A stretch of 64,000 bases of DNA from Pollutiaquabacter aromativorans (GCA_049177215.1 CP185379.1:248001-312000); one strand, 5' to 3'; positions 44,789 through 53,638 are shown, counted from the stretch's first letter. The notes: generated by a model from the sequence alone, not told the origin. Program-made: numbers and translations.

Positions 44789-45715
44789 GTGAAAGTCTAT
44801 TCTTCGCTCGATCAGTTCTCCCGCCTGGACAAAGCCGTGGTCACCATCGGCACCTTCGACGGGGTCCATGCCGGGCATCAGCACATCATTCGCCGAATGC
44901 GTGAGCTGGCGGCGCGCGACGGTGGGGAGACGGTGGTTTTGACTTTTTTTCCGCACCCCAGAACCGTCCTTCAACCGGATGACGATAGCCTCAAACTGAT
45001 CACGACCATCGAAGAACGTGAACGACTGCTGCGTGAAGCAGGGATCGATCACCTGATCGTTCAGCCGTTCAGCAAGGAATTTTCCCGCATTTCCGCCACG
45101 GAATTTGTGCGGGACGTTCTGGTAAATGCCATCGGAACCTCGACGCTGGTGATCGGCTATGATCACCGGTTCGGACGCAACCGGGAGGGTTCGTACAAGG
45201 ATCTGGAAGTCATGGCTCCGGTCTATGGCTTTCAGCTGGAGGAAATACCAGCCGCGTTGGTCAACGAAATGGCAGTCAGCTCGACCAAGATCCGCAAGTC
45301 GTTGCTCGAGGGGGATGTGGCCGGTGCTGCCGAATTGCTCGGACATCCGTTTTCTTTTTCGGGAACTGTCGTCGAGGGCGACCACATCGGACGAAGCATT
45401 GGCTTTCCCACTGCAAATCTGCGCATCGAAGCCCCGTATCAGTTGATACCGGCGGAGGGTATCTATGCGGTACGAGCCGACTACGCCGGGCGCAGGCTCA
45501 AGGGAATGCTGTACATCGGGAATCGTCCGGTGGTGCAGGGAAAGACCCGGAGCATTGAAGTCAACCTCTTCGATTTTAACGAGAATATTTACGGTAAAAG
45601 CCTTCGAATTTGGTTTCATGCCCGAATTCGCGAAGACCGAAACCTGCCCGATCTGGATGCCCTGCGCCGGCAGTTGGAACAGGACCGTTTGGATGCAACA
45701 AAACTGCTTTCCTGA
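44789..45715 (+). CDS. ribF: bifunctional riboflavin kinase / FAD synthetase
   Basis: Makes FMN and FAD. 308 residues. N-terminal FAD-synthetase domain: GTFDGVHAGHQHII, FFPHP, GYDHRFGRNREG and SSTKIRK. C-terminal flavokinase domain: GRSIGFPTANL and the C-terminal E-x-x-L-F-D-F pattern (EVNLFDFNENIYG). The start is GTG at 44789. The leucine-rich-repeat gene follows after 13 bases. Confidence 0.95.
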   Translation: MKVYSSLDQFSRLDKAVVTIGTFDGVHAGHQHIIRRMRELAARDGGETVVLTFFPHPRTVLQPDDDSLKLITTIEERERLLREAGIDHLIVQPFSKEFSRISATEFVRDVLVNAIGTSTLVIGYDHRFGRNREGSYKDLEVMAPVYGFQLEEIPAALVNEMAVSSTKIRKSLLEGDVAGAAELLGHPFSFSGTVVEGDHIGRSIGFPTANLRIEAPYQLIPAEGIYAVRADYAGRRLKGMLYIGNRPVVQGKTRSIEVNLFDFNENIYGKSLRIWFHARIREDRNLPDLDALRRQLEQDRLDATKLLS

Positions 45716-45728
45716 CGTTTATCCTGTG

Positions 45729-46331
45729 ATGCGGACCCTGTTCGCCAGCCTCTTCCTGCTATCCGCTCTGTTCGGATCTTCGTCGGCCGCTGCACAATCC
45801 GCTGCGTTGGTCAACGACTCGAATTACATCTACCGGAGCATGCAGGAAGCCCGGCTTTACCCGGAACGGGTATTCCGGCTGAACTTGTCAAAACAACGAC
45901 TGGATTCCATTCCGTCGGAGATTTTTTCGTTCACCAATCTTCGGGAACTGGATCTGAGTCGCAACCGGATCGATTCCCTGCCTGCTGAAATCGGAAATCT
46001 CGTTTTTCTGGAGCGGCTCAATTTGTCCAACAACCAATTGTCGGAACTGCCGCGTGAGATCGGTCGCCTGCGTCAGTTGATTTTTCTCGGGCTCAACCGA
46101 AACCAGATCGTGCGACTACCGGAGACGATCGGCGATCTTGAGCAGCTGGAAGTGCTCGAATTGTGGGACAACGAGTTGGAAGATGTGCCCGACGAAATCT
46201 CCAGACTTCAGAACCTGAAGTTGCTGGAGTTGCGCGGCATCCTGCTCACGCAGGAACAACAGACACGCATCGACCAACTGGTCGTGAAATCGGCGAAGGT
46301 GAATATGTCGCCGAGTTGTAATTGCAAGTAG
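45729..46331 (+). CDS. secreted leucine-rich-repeat protein
   Basis: 200 residues with a signal peptide (ending SSSAAAQS). About five LRR units with the bacterial consensus LxxLxLxxNxLxxLPxxI: LRELDLSRNRIDSLPAEI, LERLNLSNNQLSELPREI, LIFLGLNRNQIVRLPETI and LEVLELWDNELEDVPDEI. It probably binds another protein at the cell surface or in the periplasm; no enzyme domain. It is translated from the ribF mRNA, an unusual pairing. The short tail ends SPSCNCK. Confidence 0.88.
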   Translation: MRTLFASLFLLSALFGSSSAAAQSAALVNDSNYIYRSMQEARLYPERVFRLNLSKQRLDSIPSEIFSFTNLRELDLSRNRIDSLPAEIGNLVFLERLNLSNNQLSELPREIGRLRQLIFLGLNRNQIVRLPETIGDLEQLEVLELWDNELEDVPDEISRLQNLKLLELRGILLTQEQQTRIDQLVVKSAKVNMSPSCNCK

Positions 46332-46369
46332 GATGCAGTTCGTGTGCGTATCCCCGCCGATTTTAGTTG

Positions 46370-46470
46370 AGTATTGAAAGTTGAAGGTTGAACGTTAGCG
46401 GTAGACCAATCGACGAGTCAACCTATTTCCGATAAATTCAACCTTCAACCTTCAACTTGCAATTCCCATC
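46370..46470. repeat. inverted pair of GTTGAA / TTCAAC heptamer arrays
   Basis: gttgaaggttgaacg (46379-46395) opposes caaccttcaaccttcaac (46440-46458). The array ends about 20 bases from the stop codon of the TonB-dependent receptor. Confidence 0.7.
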
Positions 46471-46480
46471 TCCCACTGGT

Positions 46481-48904
46481 TCAAAATCGAACCGAAACAC
46501 CAATCGCCCCATTAATCCCCGCCTGTGGATAATAGAAATTCTCGGTTGTGGTCTGCCCGCTGTAGATGTACGAATACGTATAACCACTCGGGGCATACTC
46601 CCGATTGAAGAGGTTGTAGACCGCCCAGCGGAAGCTGATGTCCCTGATCGATTTTATCGAGAACCGGTATTCCGCCCGTAGGTCGGTGACCAGGAATGCA
46701 TCCAGGCTACGGTCCTTGTTGGCGGTATTGTCGAGGTATTGTTGCCCGACGAATTTATTCGCCGCCGTCAGGCTGAGGCCTTTGGCAGGTTTGAAGATGA
46801 GTTGCAATGCCGCGATTACTTCGGGTGAAAAAGCGATCGGAACATCCCGGTAGGTGTTCACCTGTTGCCCGCCCTGGTCGTAATCGTCGATGTACTCGTT
46901 GAATTCCCGGATGCGGTTGCGGCTGATGGCCAGGTTGCCGGCCAACACCCACTTGGGGGTCAGGTGACAGGCGAGTTCCGATTCGATGCCGGCCCGGTAG
47001 CTGTCGCGAACATTCTGCCGGGTGTATTCACCCACATCGTTGATCTTTCCCGTCAGGATCAGTTGGTCGGTGTAGTCCATCAGGTAGGCATTGATGGAAA
47101 CGCGAACTGCTCGCGCGTTGAAATGGTAACCCGCTTCAAAGTCGGTCATGCGTTCTGCATTCGGGCGACTCTCCGGTGAAGAATCGACGAAGTCGTCGCG
47201 CACCGGTTCCTTGCTCCCGCGCGCAAAAGAAAAGTATACACGGTGCCGTGCATTCCACTCGTAGGTGATGCCGGCCTTCGGATTGAAGAAGTTGAAGTTG
47301 ACAGTTTGTGGAAGCCGGTTGCCCATACGGTCGGGTCCTTCAAACGTGTAATCCACCGTGCGGAATTGCAGATCGCCCATCAGGTAAAGTCCGGGGCTCA
47401 GGGTGTAATGCGCTTTCAGGAACATGTTCCGGTCGTTCTTCTCCGCGCTGTTCTCGTAGTAGCGATACGGCGTGGGCACGTTGCCCAATAATTGCGCCCA
47501 GGTGAGTTCTCCGAAGTGCAAGCCTTCGAAGCGATACAGGCTTCCGCCCAACCGCAGGTCCCAGCGATCGTACAGGTAATTGGCGGACGCGGTGAGGCCG
47601 TAGAAGTCATTGTCCAGCCACCGCTGCCGGACCAGGTCCGTTGCCGTGATCACGCTGTCGCCGATTGCCAGATCCGGAAGCCCGTAAGTCGAATACGCAT
47701 CCCTCGGTCGATACTCTTCATAGTATCCGCGGCCTTTCGTGTAATGCAGGACACCGTTCAACGTCCAGTATTTACCCAGAGTACGATTGTAAATGGCCTG
47801 GTAATAATCCTGCTGGTAGTTGTCGGTCTGATTGTCGTAGTAACGGGCTTGTCCGTCTTGTCCCAAGTAGAGTCCGGCCGGATTGAATTGCCGGTTGGTT
47901 GCCAATGAATCTTCCGGTACTCCGTACCAGGCCTGGTAGGTCTGCTCTTTCCCGGAGAACAGTACGATGCGAAGCGACTGGTTTTTTCCAAAATAGCCGC
48001 CGCTGAGGTAGTAGGAACGCAGGTCGCTGCTGGCCCGCTCGATGAAGCCGTCGGACGTGATCCTCGACAGCCGGCCTTCCAGCCCGAATTTCCCCTGCAA
48101 CAATCCGGTTCCGAACCGCAGGGTGTTTTTCCAGGTGTTGAACGAACCATAGGAGCTGTTGATCTCACCGTAGGCCTCCGGGCTGGTCGCGTCGCTGCGA
48201 ATGTTGATACTCCCGCCAAAGGCGCCGGCTCCGTTGGTGGATGTCCCGATGCCGCGTTGCACCTGGAGGTTGTCAACGGACGAAGCGATATCGGGCAAGT
48301 CGACCCAATAGACCTGATGAGATTCCGCGTCATTGACCGGTACGCCGTTGATCGTCACATTTACGCGGGTGGCATCGCTGCCCCGGATGCGGATGCCGGT
48401 GTAGCCGACACCAGCTCCCGCATCGGAGGTGGTGACGACGGAAGGCAGGTAGTTCAACAGGATCGGTAGGTCCTGACCCAGGTTGAGCGATTGCAGGTCT
48501 TCCTTCGTAACACTGGTGTAGGTCATCGCCGATTTGTTATCGGCCCGGGTTGCGGTCACCGTGACTTCATCCGACAGGATGGTCCTGGGTTCCAGCAACA
48601 GTTGCAGGTTCTCTTTCGGAACGGTGGCCGTCACGTGAAGATCGTTATAGCTGAGGTGCGTCACCGTGAGCGCGACGGTCGCCGCGGGTAGTTGCGAAAA
48701 GCGAAATCCTCCATGGAGGTCGCTGATGGTAGCCGTAAAGGAGCCGTCGACCCGAACCAGTGCGCCGATCACTGGTTCTTTGGTAACGGCATCCACTAAG
48801 GTGCCGGATAAGACACCCTGAGCTGTTCCCTGCGCCGATACGAGCAGGAGTACGAAAGTCAACAGCCGCCGAAACCTGTTCACGCGGCACGTTCCAATAA
48901 GCAT
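46481..48904 (-). CDS. TonB-dependent outer-membrane receptor, probably for thiamin
   Basis: 807 residues. Signal peptide (SAQGTAQG), a carboxypeptidase-regulatory-like domain (LSGTLVDAVTKEPVIGALVRV), a plug domain (LPILLNYLPSVVTTSDAG, GIRIRGSDATRVNVTINGVPVND), and a 22-stranded barrel ending in the aromatic-rich ...GVSVRF. A TPP riboswitch in the leader shows that its expression follows thiamin supply, so its ligand is probably thiamin or a thiamin phosphate or precursor. Energy would come from the TonB-ExbBD systems at 10-13 kb. Confidence 0.93.
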   Translation of the reverse strand: MLIGTCRVNRFRRLLTFVLLLVSAQGTAQGVLSGTLVDAVTKEPVIGALVRVDGSFTATISDLHGGFRFSQLPAATVALTVTHLSYNDLHVTATVPKENLQLLLEPRTILSDEVTVTATRADNKSAMTYTSVTKEDLQSLNLGQDLPILLNYLPSVVTTSDAGAGVGYTGIRIRGSDATRVNVTINGVPVNDAESHQVYWVDLPDIASSVDNLQVQRGIGTSTNGAGAFGGSINIRSDATSPEAYGEINSSYGSFNTWKNTLRFGTGLLQGKFGLEGRLSRITSDGFIERASSDLRSYYLSGGYFGKNQSLRIVLFSGKEQTYQAWYGVPEDSLATNRQFNPAGLYLGQDGQARYYDNQTDNYQQDYYQAIYNRTLGKYWTLNGVLHYTKGRGYYEEYRPRDAYSTYGLPDLAIGDSVITATDLVRQRWLDNDFYGLTASANYLYDRWDLRLGGSLYRFEGLHFGELTWAQLLGNVPTPYRYYENSAEKNDRNMFLKAHYTLSPGLYLMGDLQFRTVDYTFEGPDRMGNRLPQTVNFNFFNPKAGITYEWNARHRVYFSFARGSKEPVRDDFVDSSPESRPNAERMTDFEAGYHFNARAVRVSINAYLMDYTDQLILTGKINDVGEYTRQNVRDSYRAGIESELACHLTPKWVLAGNLAISRNRIREFNEYIDDYDQGGQQVNTYRDVPIAFSPEVIAALQLIFKPAKGLSLTAANKFVGQQYLDNTANKDRSLDAFLVTDLRAEYRFSIKSIRDISFRWAVYNLFNREYAPSGYTYSYIYSGQTTTENFYYPQAGINGAIGVSVRF

Positions 48905-48971
48905 GTTTTTGATCGTTTAGGTTAAACAACAACGCGCAGACCGGGGCGAATGCGCGCCCGCATTGTTTACC

Positions 48972-49051
48972 TACCTCCCTTCGCAGGCATTACCCTGTTC
49001 AGGTTCGATGGGTATGATCTCAGCCCCCGTGGATCAGGGGGCACCCCAGTG
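48972..49051 (-). promoter_or_regulatory. TPP (thiamin pyrophosphate) riboswitch
   Basis: On the minus strand the conserved THI-box parts occur in order: GGGGTGCC, GGCTGAGAT, ACCC, GAACCTGA, GGGTAATGCCTGCG and AGGGA. It lies between a perfect promoter box and the TonB-receptor gene and should turn expression down when TPP is abundant. Confidence 0.95.
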
Positions 49052-49058
49052 ATGAAGA

Positions 49059-49066
49059 CAAAGGTA
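49059..49066 (-). promoter_or_regulatory. promoter -7 box of the thiamin receptor gene
   Basis: TACCTTTG on the minus strand, 8 bases before the riboswitch. Confidence 0.65.
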
Positions 49067-49118
49067 GCAAGAATACGATAGCACCGGATACAGACTAATT
49101 CGCTATTTTCGTCTTGGC

Positions 49119-49646
49119 ATGAAAAAATATCTGATCGTATTCCTCTTCGGTTGTTTGAGCGCCCAGTTCGCCAGTGCGCAGTTGTATTATGCGGCCATTG
49201 GTGGACGGGCCGGTAAATTCAATACGGGGGTCACCTTTAAATACTTCGCGAATACGAACAATGCCATCGGATACCAGATCGACGCGTACTATACCAACAT
49301 CGCCTCCGGCGGTTATACGGCAAAGGGTTTTGTGATCAAGCAGATCCCGTTCAAATTGCCGATCGTTCAGTTGCCGCTCGATTTCATTGTCGGCGGAGGA
49401 GCGCATGCCGGCTATTTCCCCTTTGATCCGCAGGGATATTACAAGCGAAACGGAGATGAGGCCGATTACTACGAGAAGGATGTTGTATCCGTGGGTGTCG
49501 ACGCTACAATCCAGATCGAATACCAGGTGCGCAAGGTAGTGCCGCTGACCATCGGTATCGACGCGACGCCTTTTTTCGAGTTCCTGAACCCCGGTCCGGA
49601 ATGGATCGACTTCGGGGTTTCCCTTCGTTACGTTTTCCGCTACTGA
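49119..49646 (+). CDS. small outer-membrane beta-barrel protein
   Basis: 175 residues with a signal peptide (QFASAQ). Amphipathic strands to the end (LYYAAIGGRAGKFNTGVTFKYF, IGYQIDAYYTNI, IDFGVSLRYVFRY), a size and pattern common for Bacteroidota outer-membrane proteins. Function unknown. Divergent from the thiamin receptor and convergent with the NadR-like gene, which it overlaps by 7 bases. A box one mismatch from consensus (TATTTTCG) precedes it. Confidence 0.75.
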   Translation: MKKYLIVFLFGCLSAQFASAQLYYAAIGGRAGKFNTGVTFKYFANTNNAIGYQIDAYYTNIASGGYTAKGFVIKQIPFKLPIVQLPLDFIVGGGAHAGYFPFDPQGYYKRNGDEADYYEKDVVSVGVDATIQIEYQVRKVVPLTIGIDATPFFEFLNPGPEWIDFGVSLRYVFRY

Positions 49647-50176
49647 GCCCGCGCAGCAAGAAATTGATCCAGCGCGAGTTTCGCGTTTCGGATTCGCGCT
49701 TCACCTTCGCCTTTTATCACGGAGTAGTTCGCTCCGCGCATTTCCAGTTCACGCCGGTACCAATCAAAGAAGAAGAGGCGACGCCCCGGATGTTCCCGTA
49801 AGGGATCCGGTTCGAAAGCGATATCGGGATAGGTGAGGAGGTAGAAATCGTAACGATGGGTCCAGGCGTCGGATACGAACGAAGGGCAATGGCCGAAGCG
49901 GTAGAGCAACCAGACACGGAAGTTGATGATCTCCGTATCGCAAAACAACAACCGGCTGGCAGCAGCCGTAGCGCTATCTTCTGCCGCGACTTGTTCCCGG
50001 AAACAATGCAACACATCCGCTGCTGTGTAGGGATGATCGAGTGTTGCGAGGTAGGTGCGCGCGAACTCCGGTACCCAGACCGTTTGATATTGTTCCGCCA
50101 GCCGTTCGGCCAAGGTGGACTTCCCCGTCGATTCGGGACCGAGCAATGCTATGCGTACGATCGGATGTTCAGGCAT
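49640..50176 (-). CDS. NadR-like P-loop kinase (nicotinamide riboside or vitamin kinase)
   Basis: 178 residues. Walker A GPESTGKST at 13-21, then WVPEFARTYL, LLFCDTEIINFRVWLLYRFG and YDFYLLTYPDIAFEPDPLREHPGRR, matching the C-terminal kinase domain of NadR (ribosylnicotinamide kinase); the N-terminal adenylyltransferase half is absent. It overlaps the PnuC-type transporter gene by 8 bases. Together they could import and trap a vitamin: nicotinamide riboside by homology, or thiamin given the neighbouring TPP-controlled receptor. Confidence 0.85.
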   Translation of the reverse strand: MPEHPIVRIALLGPESTGKSTLAERLAEQYQTVWVPEFARTYLATLDHPYTAADVLHCFREQVAAEDSATAAASRLLFCDTEIINFRVWLLYRFGHCPSFVSDAWTHRYDFYLLTYPDIAFEPDPLREHPGRRLFFFDWYRRELEMRGANYSVIKGEGEARIRNAKLALDQFLAARAQ

Positions 50177-50765
50177 CGGAAGCGAGTTGTTTTCTCCAGG
50201 CGCGATAACCGGCGATAGCCATGAACAGGAAGACCAGGTATAAGAAGGCGGTCAGGGGCAAGTCACGGGAGAAATACAAGGGAATATACAGGATGTCGAC
50301 GAAGATCCAAAGGAGCCAGTTCTCCAGTTGTTTTCGTGCGATCTGCCACTGGGCGATCAGTGAAAGTGTTGTCAGCGCACCGTCCAGCCAGGGTAGATAA
50401 GCATTGGTGTAACGATGCAGCATGGAAGAGAGAAAGAACCAGCCCGCGAGAAAAACCAGGAAGAGTATGCCCCATTCCTTGCGCGGCGTTCTGGTGATCC
50501 GGGTGGTCGTTTCCCTCCTTGTCCTCCAGTTTATCCAGCCGATGGTTTGCAACGGTAGGAAGATCAACTGCAGGATACCGTCGGCGTATAACCGGACAGT
50601 GGGGTGAAAAAAAATATACGCGTAGATCGAAACGCACAGGATGCCTGTCGGAAAGCACCACACCGATGCGCGAACGGTGAGCCATACTCCGGCCAGACCG
50701 GTTAACATTCCTGCAAATTCCAGCCAGGTCATTTGCTGGTTGAACATGCTGACTATTTCCTGCAC
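50169..50765 (-). CDS. PnuC/PnuT-family vitamin transporter
   Basis: 198 residues, seven or so hydrophobic segments. The family pattern is seen in VWCFPTGILCVSIYAYIFF, LYADGILQLIFLPLQTIGWINW and LENWLLWIFVDILYIPLYF. Members take up nicotinamide riboside (PnuC) or thiamin (PnuT) by facilitated diffusion. GTG at 50765 follows a CATCTTTG box by 4 bases; MFNQQMTW at 50747 is an alternative. The kinase gene follows with overlap. The substrate is ambiguous: kinase homology suggests nicotinamide riboside, the neighbourhood suggests thiamin. Confidence 0.87.
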   Translation of the reverse strand: MQEIVSMFNQQMTWLEFAGMLTGLAGVWLTVRASVWCFPTGILCVSIYAYIFFHPTVRLYADGILQLIFLPLQTIGWINWRTRRETTTRITRTPRKEWGILFLVFLAGWFFLSSMLHRYTNAYLPWLDGALTTLSLIAQWQIARKQLENWLLWIFVDILYIPLYFSRDLPLTAFLYLVFLFMAIAGYRAWRKQLASDA

Positions 50766-50769
50766 CCTG

Positions 50770-50777
50770 CAAAGATG
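50770..50777 (-). promoter_or_regulatory. -7 box of the PnuC-type gene
   Basis: CATCTTTG on the minus strand (one mismatch), 4 bases before the GTG: the leaderless spacing seen at rsgA and pyrE. Confidence 0.5.
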
Positions 50778-50966
50778 AGTAATTCGAGTGAAGGGCGAAT
50801 TTTGACGGTTATGGAGCCCTGATTTTGTCAGGAGGGTGTCAAAATTGAAATTCGGCTTGAATTCAGGAAAATCTTGCGCCTTATCAATTGAATTTATCCG
50901 TACCAGACTTGGATAATACCAAGATGAAATGGCTAACTTTCGGTACTGCTAATTCGGGGGAGGTTG

Positions 50967-50995
50967 TTTGTAGCGAGCAACCGCTTTCAAATTTG
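50967..50995 (+). promoter_or_regulatory. promoter of the AraC-type regulator
   Basis: TTTG at 50967-50970, 17 bases, then CAAATTTG (one mismatch) at 50988-50995; ATG follows at 51005. Confidence 0.5.
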
Positions 50996-51004
50996 GGGGG
51001 TATT

Positions 51005-51937
51005 ATGTCGCTGCTAAACAAGTTTATTGACTCTCTTCAGATCCGTTTTTTCGGATCTGCCTTTCGCGAAGTGATTCATCCGTTCGCCTTCCAGGGTAGG
51101 ATGGAACAGCACAATGTGATCTACATGTTGAACAAGGGCCACCTGTCGGTGGGTCCGCATGCTGTTCCCGTTTCGCCGGGTGATTTCTATTTCTTCCCTG
51201 CCGGACAACAACATCAGTTGAGGTTCGGTTCGGGACGACAGACCGTCATCGGTCCTGAAGGATTCGCAGGTGCGCATCCGCGTGAAGAATTTCTTCGGGA
51301 TGTATCATGCTCGGAAGACTTTTCCCAGCTAAAAGAGTTGTACACGGAGATATCTTTTGAAGTCCTCCTCTACAATGCCATTCCGTTCTTCGAGATCCTG
51401 CAACTGCCGGCCATTCCCATGCCGGCCGATCTGGAATTCGGCCATCTGATCCGCTACATCACACAGGAGCAGGAGCAGAACAAACTGGGACGGGATAAGA
51501 TTATCTCCAACTACATGGAGGAGATCATCATTCACCTGTGCCGGTACATCGACTCACAGGCGAGGTTTCGTCCGTATGTGGAGCGGCTGGAGTTTCTCGC
51601 CGACCGCCGTCTGGTCGACATCGTAAAATACATTCAGGGCAACCTGGAAAAGGACCTATCCAACAAGGTGATCGCGAATATCGCGTATGTCAGCGAGGAC
51701 TACGTCGGACAGTTTTTCAAATCCCTGACGGGCCAGAATCTCCAGGACTATATCGAGAACCAGCGCCTCGAGCGAGCGATGCAACTCCTGCGAACACAAC
51801 CCGACAACATCCAGGAGATCGCCCACCGCGTAGGATTCAAAGATCCTGCCTACTTCAGTCGCCGCTTCAAACTAAAATTCAACGCCAACGCCAACTCGAT
51901 CCGGCAGTTTGCACGGAAAGATGCGATAGGCGAGTAA
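51005..51937 (+). CDS. AraC-family transcriptional regulator with cupin sensor domain
   Basis: 310 residues from ATG at 51005 (the frame is open 39 codons further upstream). The N-terminal cupin (FQGRMEQHNVIYMLNKGHLSVG, SPGDFYFFPAGQQHQL) would bind a small ligand. The C-terminal double helix-turn-helix has DLSNKVIANIAYVSEDYVGQFFKSLTGQNLQDYIENQRLERAMQLL and IQEIAHRVGFKDPAYFSRRFKLKF. It controls unknown genes; the divergent PnuC-type unit is the nearest candidate. Start chosen by the promoter match and domain position. Confidence 0.85.
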   Translation: MSLLNKFIDSLQIRFFGSAFREVIHPFAFQGRMEQHNVIYMLNKGHLSVGPHAVPVSPGDFYFFPAGQQHQLRFGSGRQTVIGPEGFAGAHPREEFLRDVSCSEDFSQLKELYTEISFEVLLYNAIPFFEILQLPAIPMPADLEFGHLIRYITQEQEQNKLGRDKIISNYMEEIIIHLCRYIDSQARFRPYVERLEFLADRRLVDIVKYIQGNLEKDLSNKVIANIAYVSEDYVGQFFKSLTGQNLQDYIENQRLERAMQLLRTQPDNIQEIAHRVGFKDPAYFSRRFKLKFNANANSIRQFARKDAIGE

Positions 51938-51944
51938 GGGAGGG

Positions 51945-52113
51945 GAAATAGTTCCGCGTTTCCGGTTTCCGGTTTCCAGTTTCCAGTTTCCGGTTATTTC
52001 TGTCAATTCCCTAAATTCTGAAAGCTCTATCTGCTCAGGATAACATTTCATTCATCGTACTCTTTTAAATCGGAACTCGAAACCCGAAACCCGGAACCCG
52101 GAACCCGAAACTT
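51945..52113. repeat. inverted pair of GTTTCCG / CGAAACC heptamer arrays
   Basis: gtttccg/gtttcca units (51958-51995) and, about 80 bases on, cgaaacc/cggaacc units (52076-52110). The halves are complementary. The second ends almost at the stop codon of the GGGP synthase gene. Confidence 0.75.
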
Positions 52114-52863
52114 CTATCGTACCGTCAGGTGTACCGCATCCGCGAGTTCCTGCAACATCCCGGGATCGGTTTCGAGGGAGTTTCCAACGACGATCATATC
52201 AGCTCCGGCTTGCGCGAGTTCGGCCGCTTTTTCGGGTGTACGGATACCGCCACCAATGACCAGTGGTATGTTCGTCACTTGGCGAACGTTGCGGATCATG
52301 CGGGCGCTGACCGGGTGTCGGGCGCCGCTGCCGGCATCCAGGTACAATACCTGCAAACCGAGTTGTTCGCCGGCCAATGCTGTACAGGAGGCGATATCGT
52401 CTTTGTCGTGCGGGATGGGCAGCGTCTGACTCATATAGCTGACCGAGGTCGGAGCGCCGCTGTCGATGAGCAGGTAAGCGGTGGGGATGATTTCTATTCC
52501 GCTGTTTCGCAGGAAGGGCGCAGCGAGGACATGTTGTCCGATGAGCAGGTCGGCATTACGACCGCTGATCAGGCTGAGCAGTAAGATCCCGTCGGCATGT
52601 TCGCTTACCTGCATCGCGTTGCCTGGAAAGATGATCACCGGGCAATGCGCCTGCTGTTTCAGTCGGAGGAGAGTGGAATCGAAGCGGTCGTCGCGCAGGA
52701 TACTGCTGCCGACCAGGAAGAGATCGATACCGGCTTCCTTGCCGGTTTTCGTCAGTACATCGAGGCTTCGGTCGTCCGACTTATCGGGATCCACCAGGAC
52801 GGCGAACAACTTCCGGTTTTCCCGCCGGGCACGTTTGAGCAATTCGAGGATCCGTTGTTCCAT
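52114..52863 (-). CDS. geranylgeranylglyceryl phosphate synthase family protein (group II)
   Basis: TIM-barrel prenyltransferase that joins a polyprenyl diphosphate to glycerol-1-phosphate; in archaea it makes membrane ether lipids, and Bacteroidota carry group II members. 249 residues: LFAVLVDPDKSDD at the N-terminus, LVGSSILRDD, PVIIFPGNAMQVSEHADGILLLSLISGRN, YLDAGSGARHPV, IGGGIRTPEKAAELAQAGADMIVVGNSLE. The lipid made in Bacteroidota is little known. Minus strand, just downstream of the phosphopantetheinyl transferase gene (32 bases). Confidence 0.92.
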   Translation of the reverse strand: MEQRILELLKRARRENRKLFAVLVDPDKSDDRSLDVLTKTGKEAGIDLFLVGSSILRDDRFDSTLLRLKQQAHCPVIIFPGNAMQVSEHADGILLLSLISGRNADLLIGQHVLAAPFLRNSGIEIIPTAYLLIDSGAPTSVSYMSQTLPIPHDKDDIASCTALAGEQLGLQVLYLDAGSGARHPVSARMIRNVRQVTNIPLVIGGGIRTPEKAAELAQAGADMIVVGNSLETDPGMLQELADAVHLTVR

Positions 52864-52895
52864 ACGCTCTGGCTAAAGTACGAAAACGCTTACTG

Positions 52896-53540
52896 TCATG
52901 CCGGATGGGCGGTATAAACCAGGAGCATGTCGTCGAAAAAGCGATAGTGGATCAACGTGTCCAGATTGAAGTCTGTCTTTCGAATCGCTGCCCGTAGTGT
53001 TCCCGATTCTCCGATCTGGAAGCTGGATACTTCGAGCTCTTTTCGAAAATCCACACCGCCTGATCCATACAGTTTAAAAAGCGATTCCTTCGCGCCCCAA
53101 ACGAGGTGCAGCGCTTCGAGCGAAGGGTGTTCGCCGAGGAATTCACGCTCTTGGCTCCCGACAAATTTGCCGGCAAGGCGATTGATCTGCGGACGGATGG
53201 ATTCAAGATCGCAACCCAGCCGATGGCTGCGCGACCAGCAAAGGGTTACATAGTGTTCGGAGTGTGAAATGGAAATGTGGCTGCCATCGGAAAGCGAAGG
53301 GCGTCCGTTTCCGGAATACAGGATCTCGGGGGCGGGCTGATCGGGATGCAGTTCGTTGAGCAGCCGGCGAACGGTCAGCCATTCCCGCCGGCGTCTTTCG
53401 CTGCGGAAGGATGCCAGGAGCGCACGAGACTCGGGACTCAACGAAAGGGATTCGCCAAGGGCCTCTGTCGATTCGGTACACTGCCAGACAGCACCGGAAA
53501 GCGCAGCATCATCGTTGCCGTATCGGAAAACAATTGGCAT
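52896..53540 (-). CDS. 4'-phosphopantetheinyl transferase superfamily protein
   Basis: Moves the phosphopantetheine arm from CoA onto carrier proteins. 214 residues of the Sfp-like two-domain class. Metal-binding GCDLESI and the signature WGAKESLFKLYG are intact; the N-terminal half has SPESRALLASFRSERRRREWLTVRRLL. ATG at 53540 (MPIVFRYGND) was preferred to an upstream in-frame start. It faces away from ahcY. No polyketide or peptide synthase lies in the window, so the likely target is acyl carrier protein. Confidence 0.9.
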   Translation of the reverse strand: MPIVFRYGNDDAALSGAVWQCTESTEALGESLSLSPESRALLASFRSERRRREWLTVRRLLNELHPDQPAPEILYSGNGRPSLSDGSHISISHSEHYVTLCWSRSHRLGCDLESIRPQINRLAGKFVGSQEREFLGEHPSLEALHLVWGAKESLFKLYGSGGVDFRKELEVSSFQIGESGTLRAAIRKTDFNLDTLIHYRFFDDMLLVYTAHPA

Positions 53541-53606
53541 TCCTCGCTGTTTGTCCTGCAAGATACTTCCTGAGCCCGGTTTTAGCAGAAAATCCCTGAT
53601 TTTCGG

Positions 53607-53638
53607 TTGGGGAATAAGCCGGTAAAATCGTATCTTTG
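53607..53638 (+). promoter_or_regulatory. ahcY promoter
   Basis: TTG at 53607-53609, 21 bases, then a perfect TATCTTTG box at 53631-53638. The following bases GCA, G, CCTGAAATTCA match the metK leader but for one base. Confidence 0.75.
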
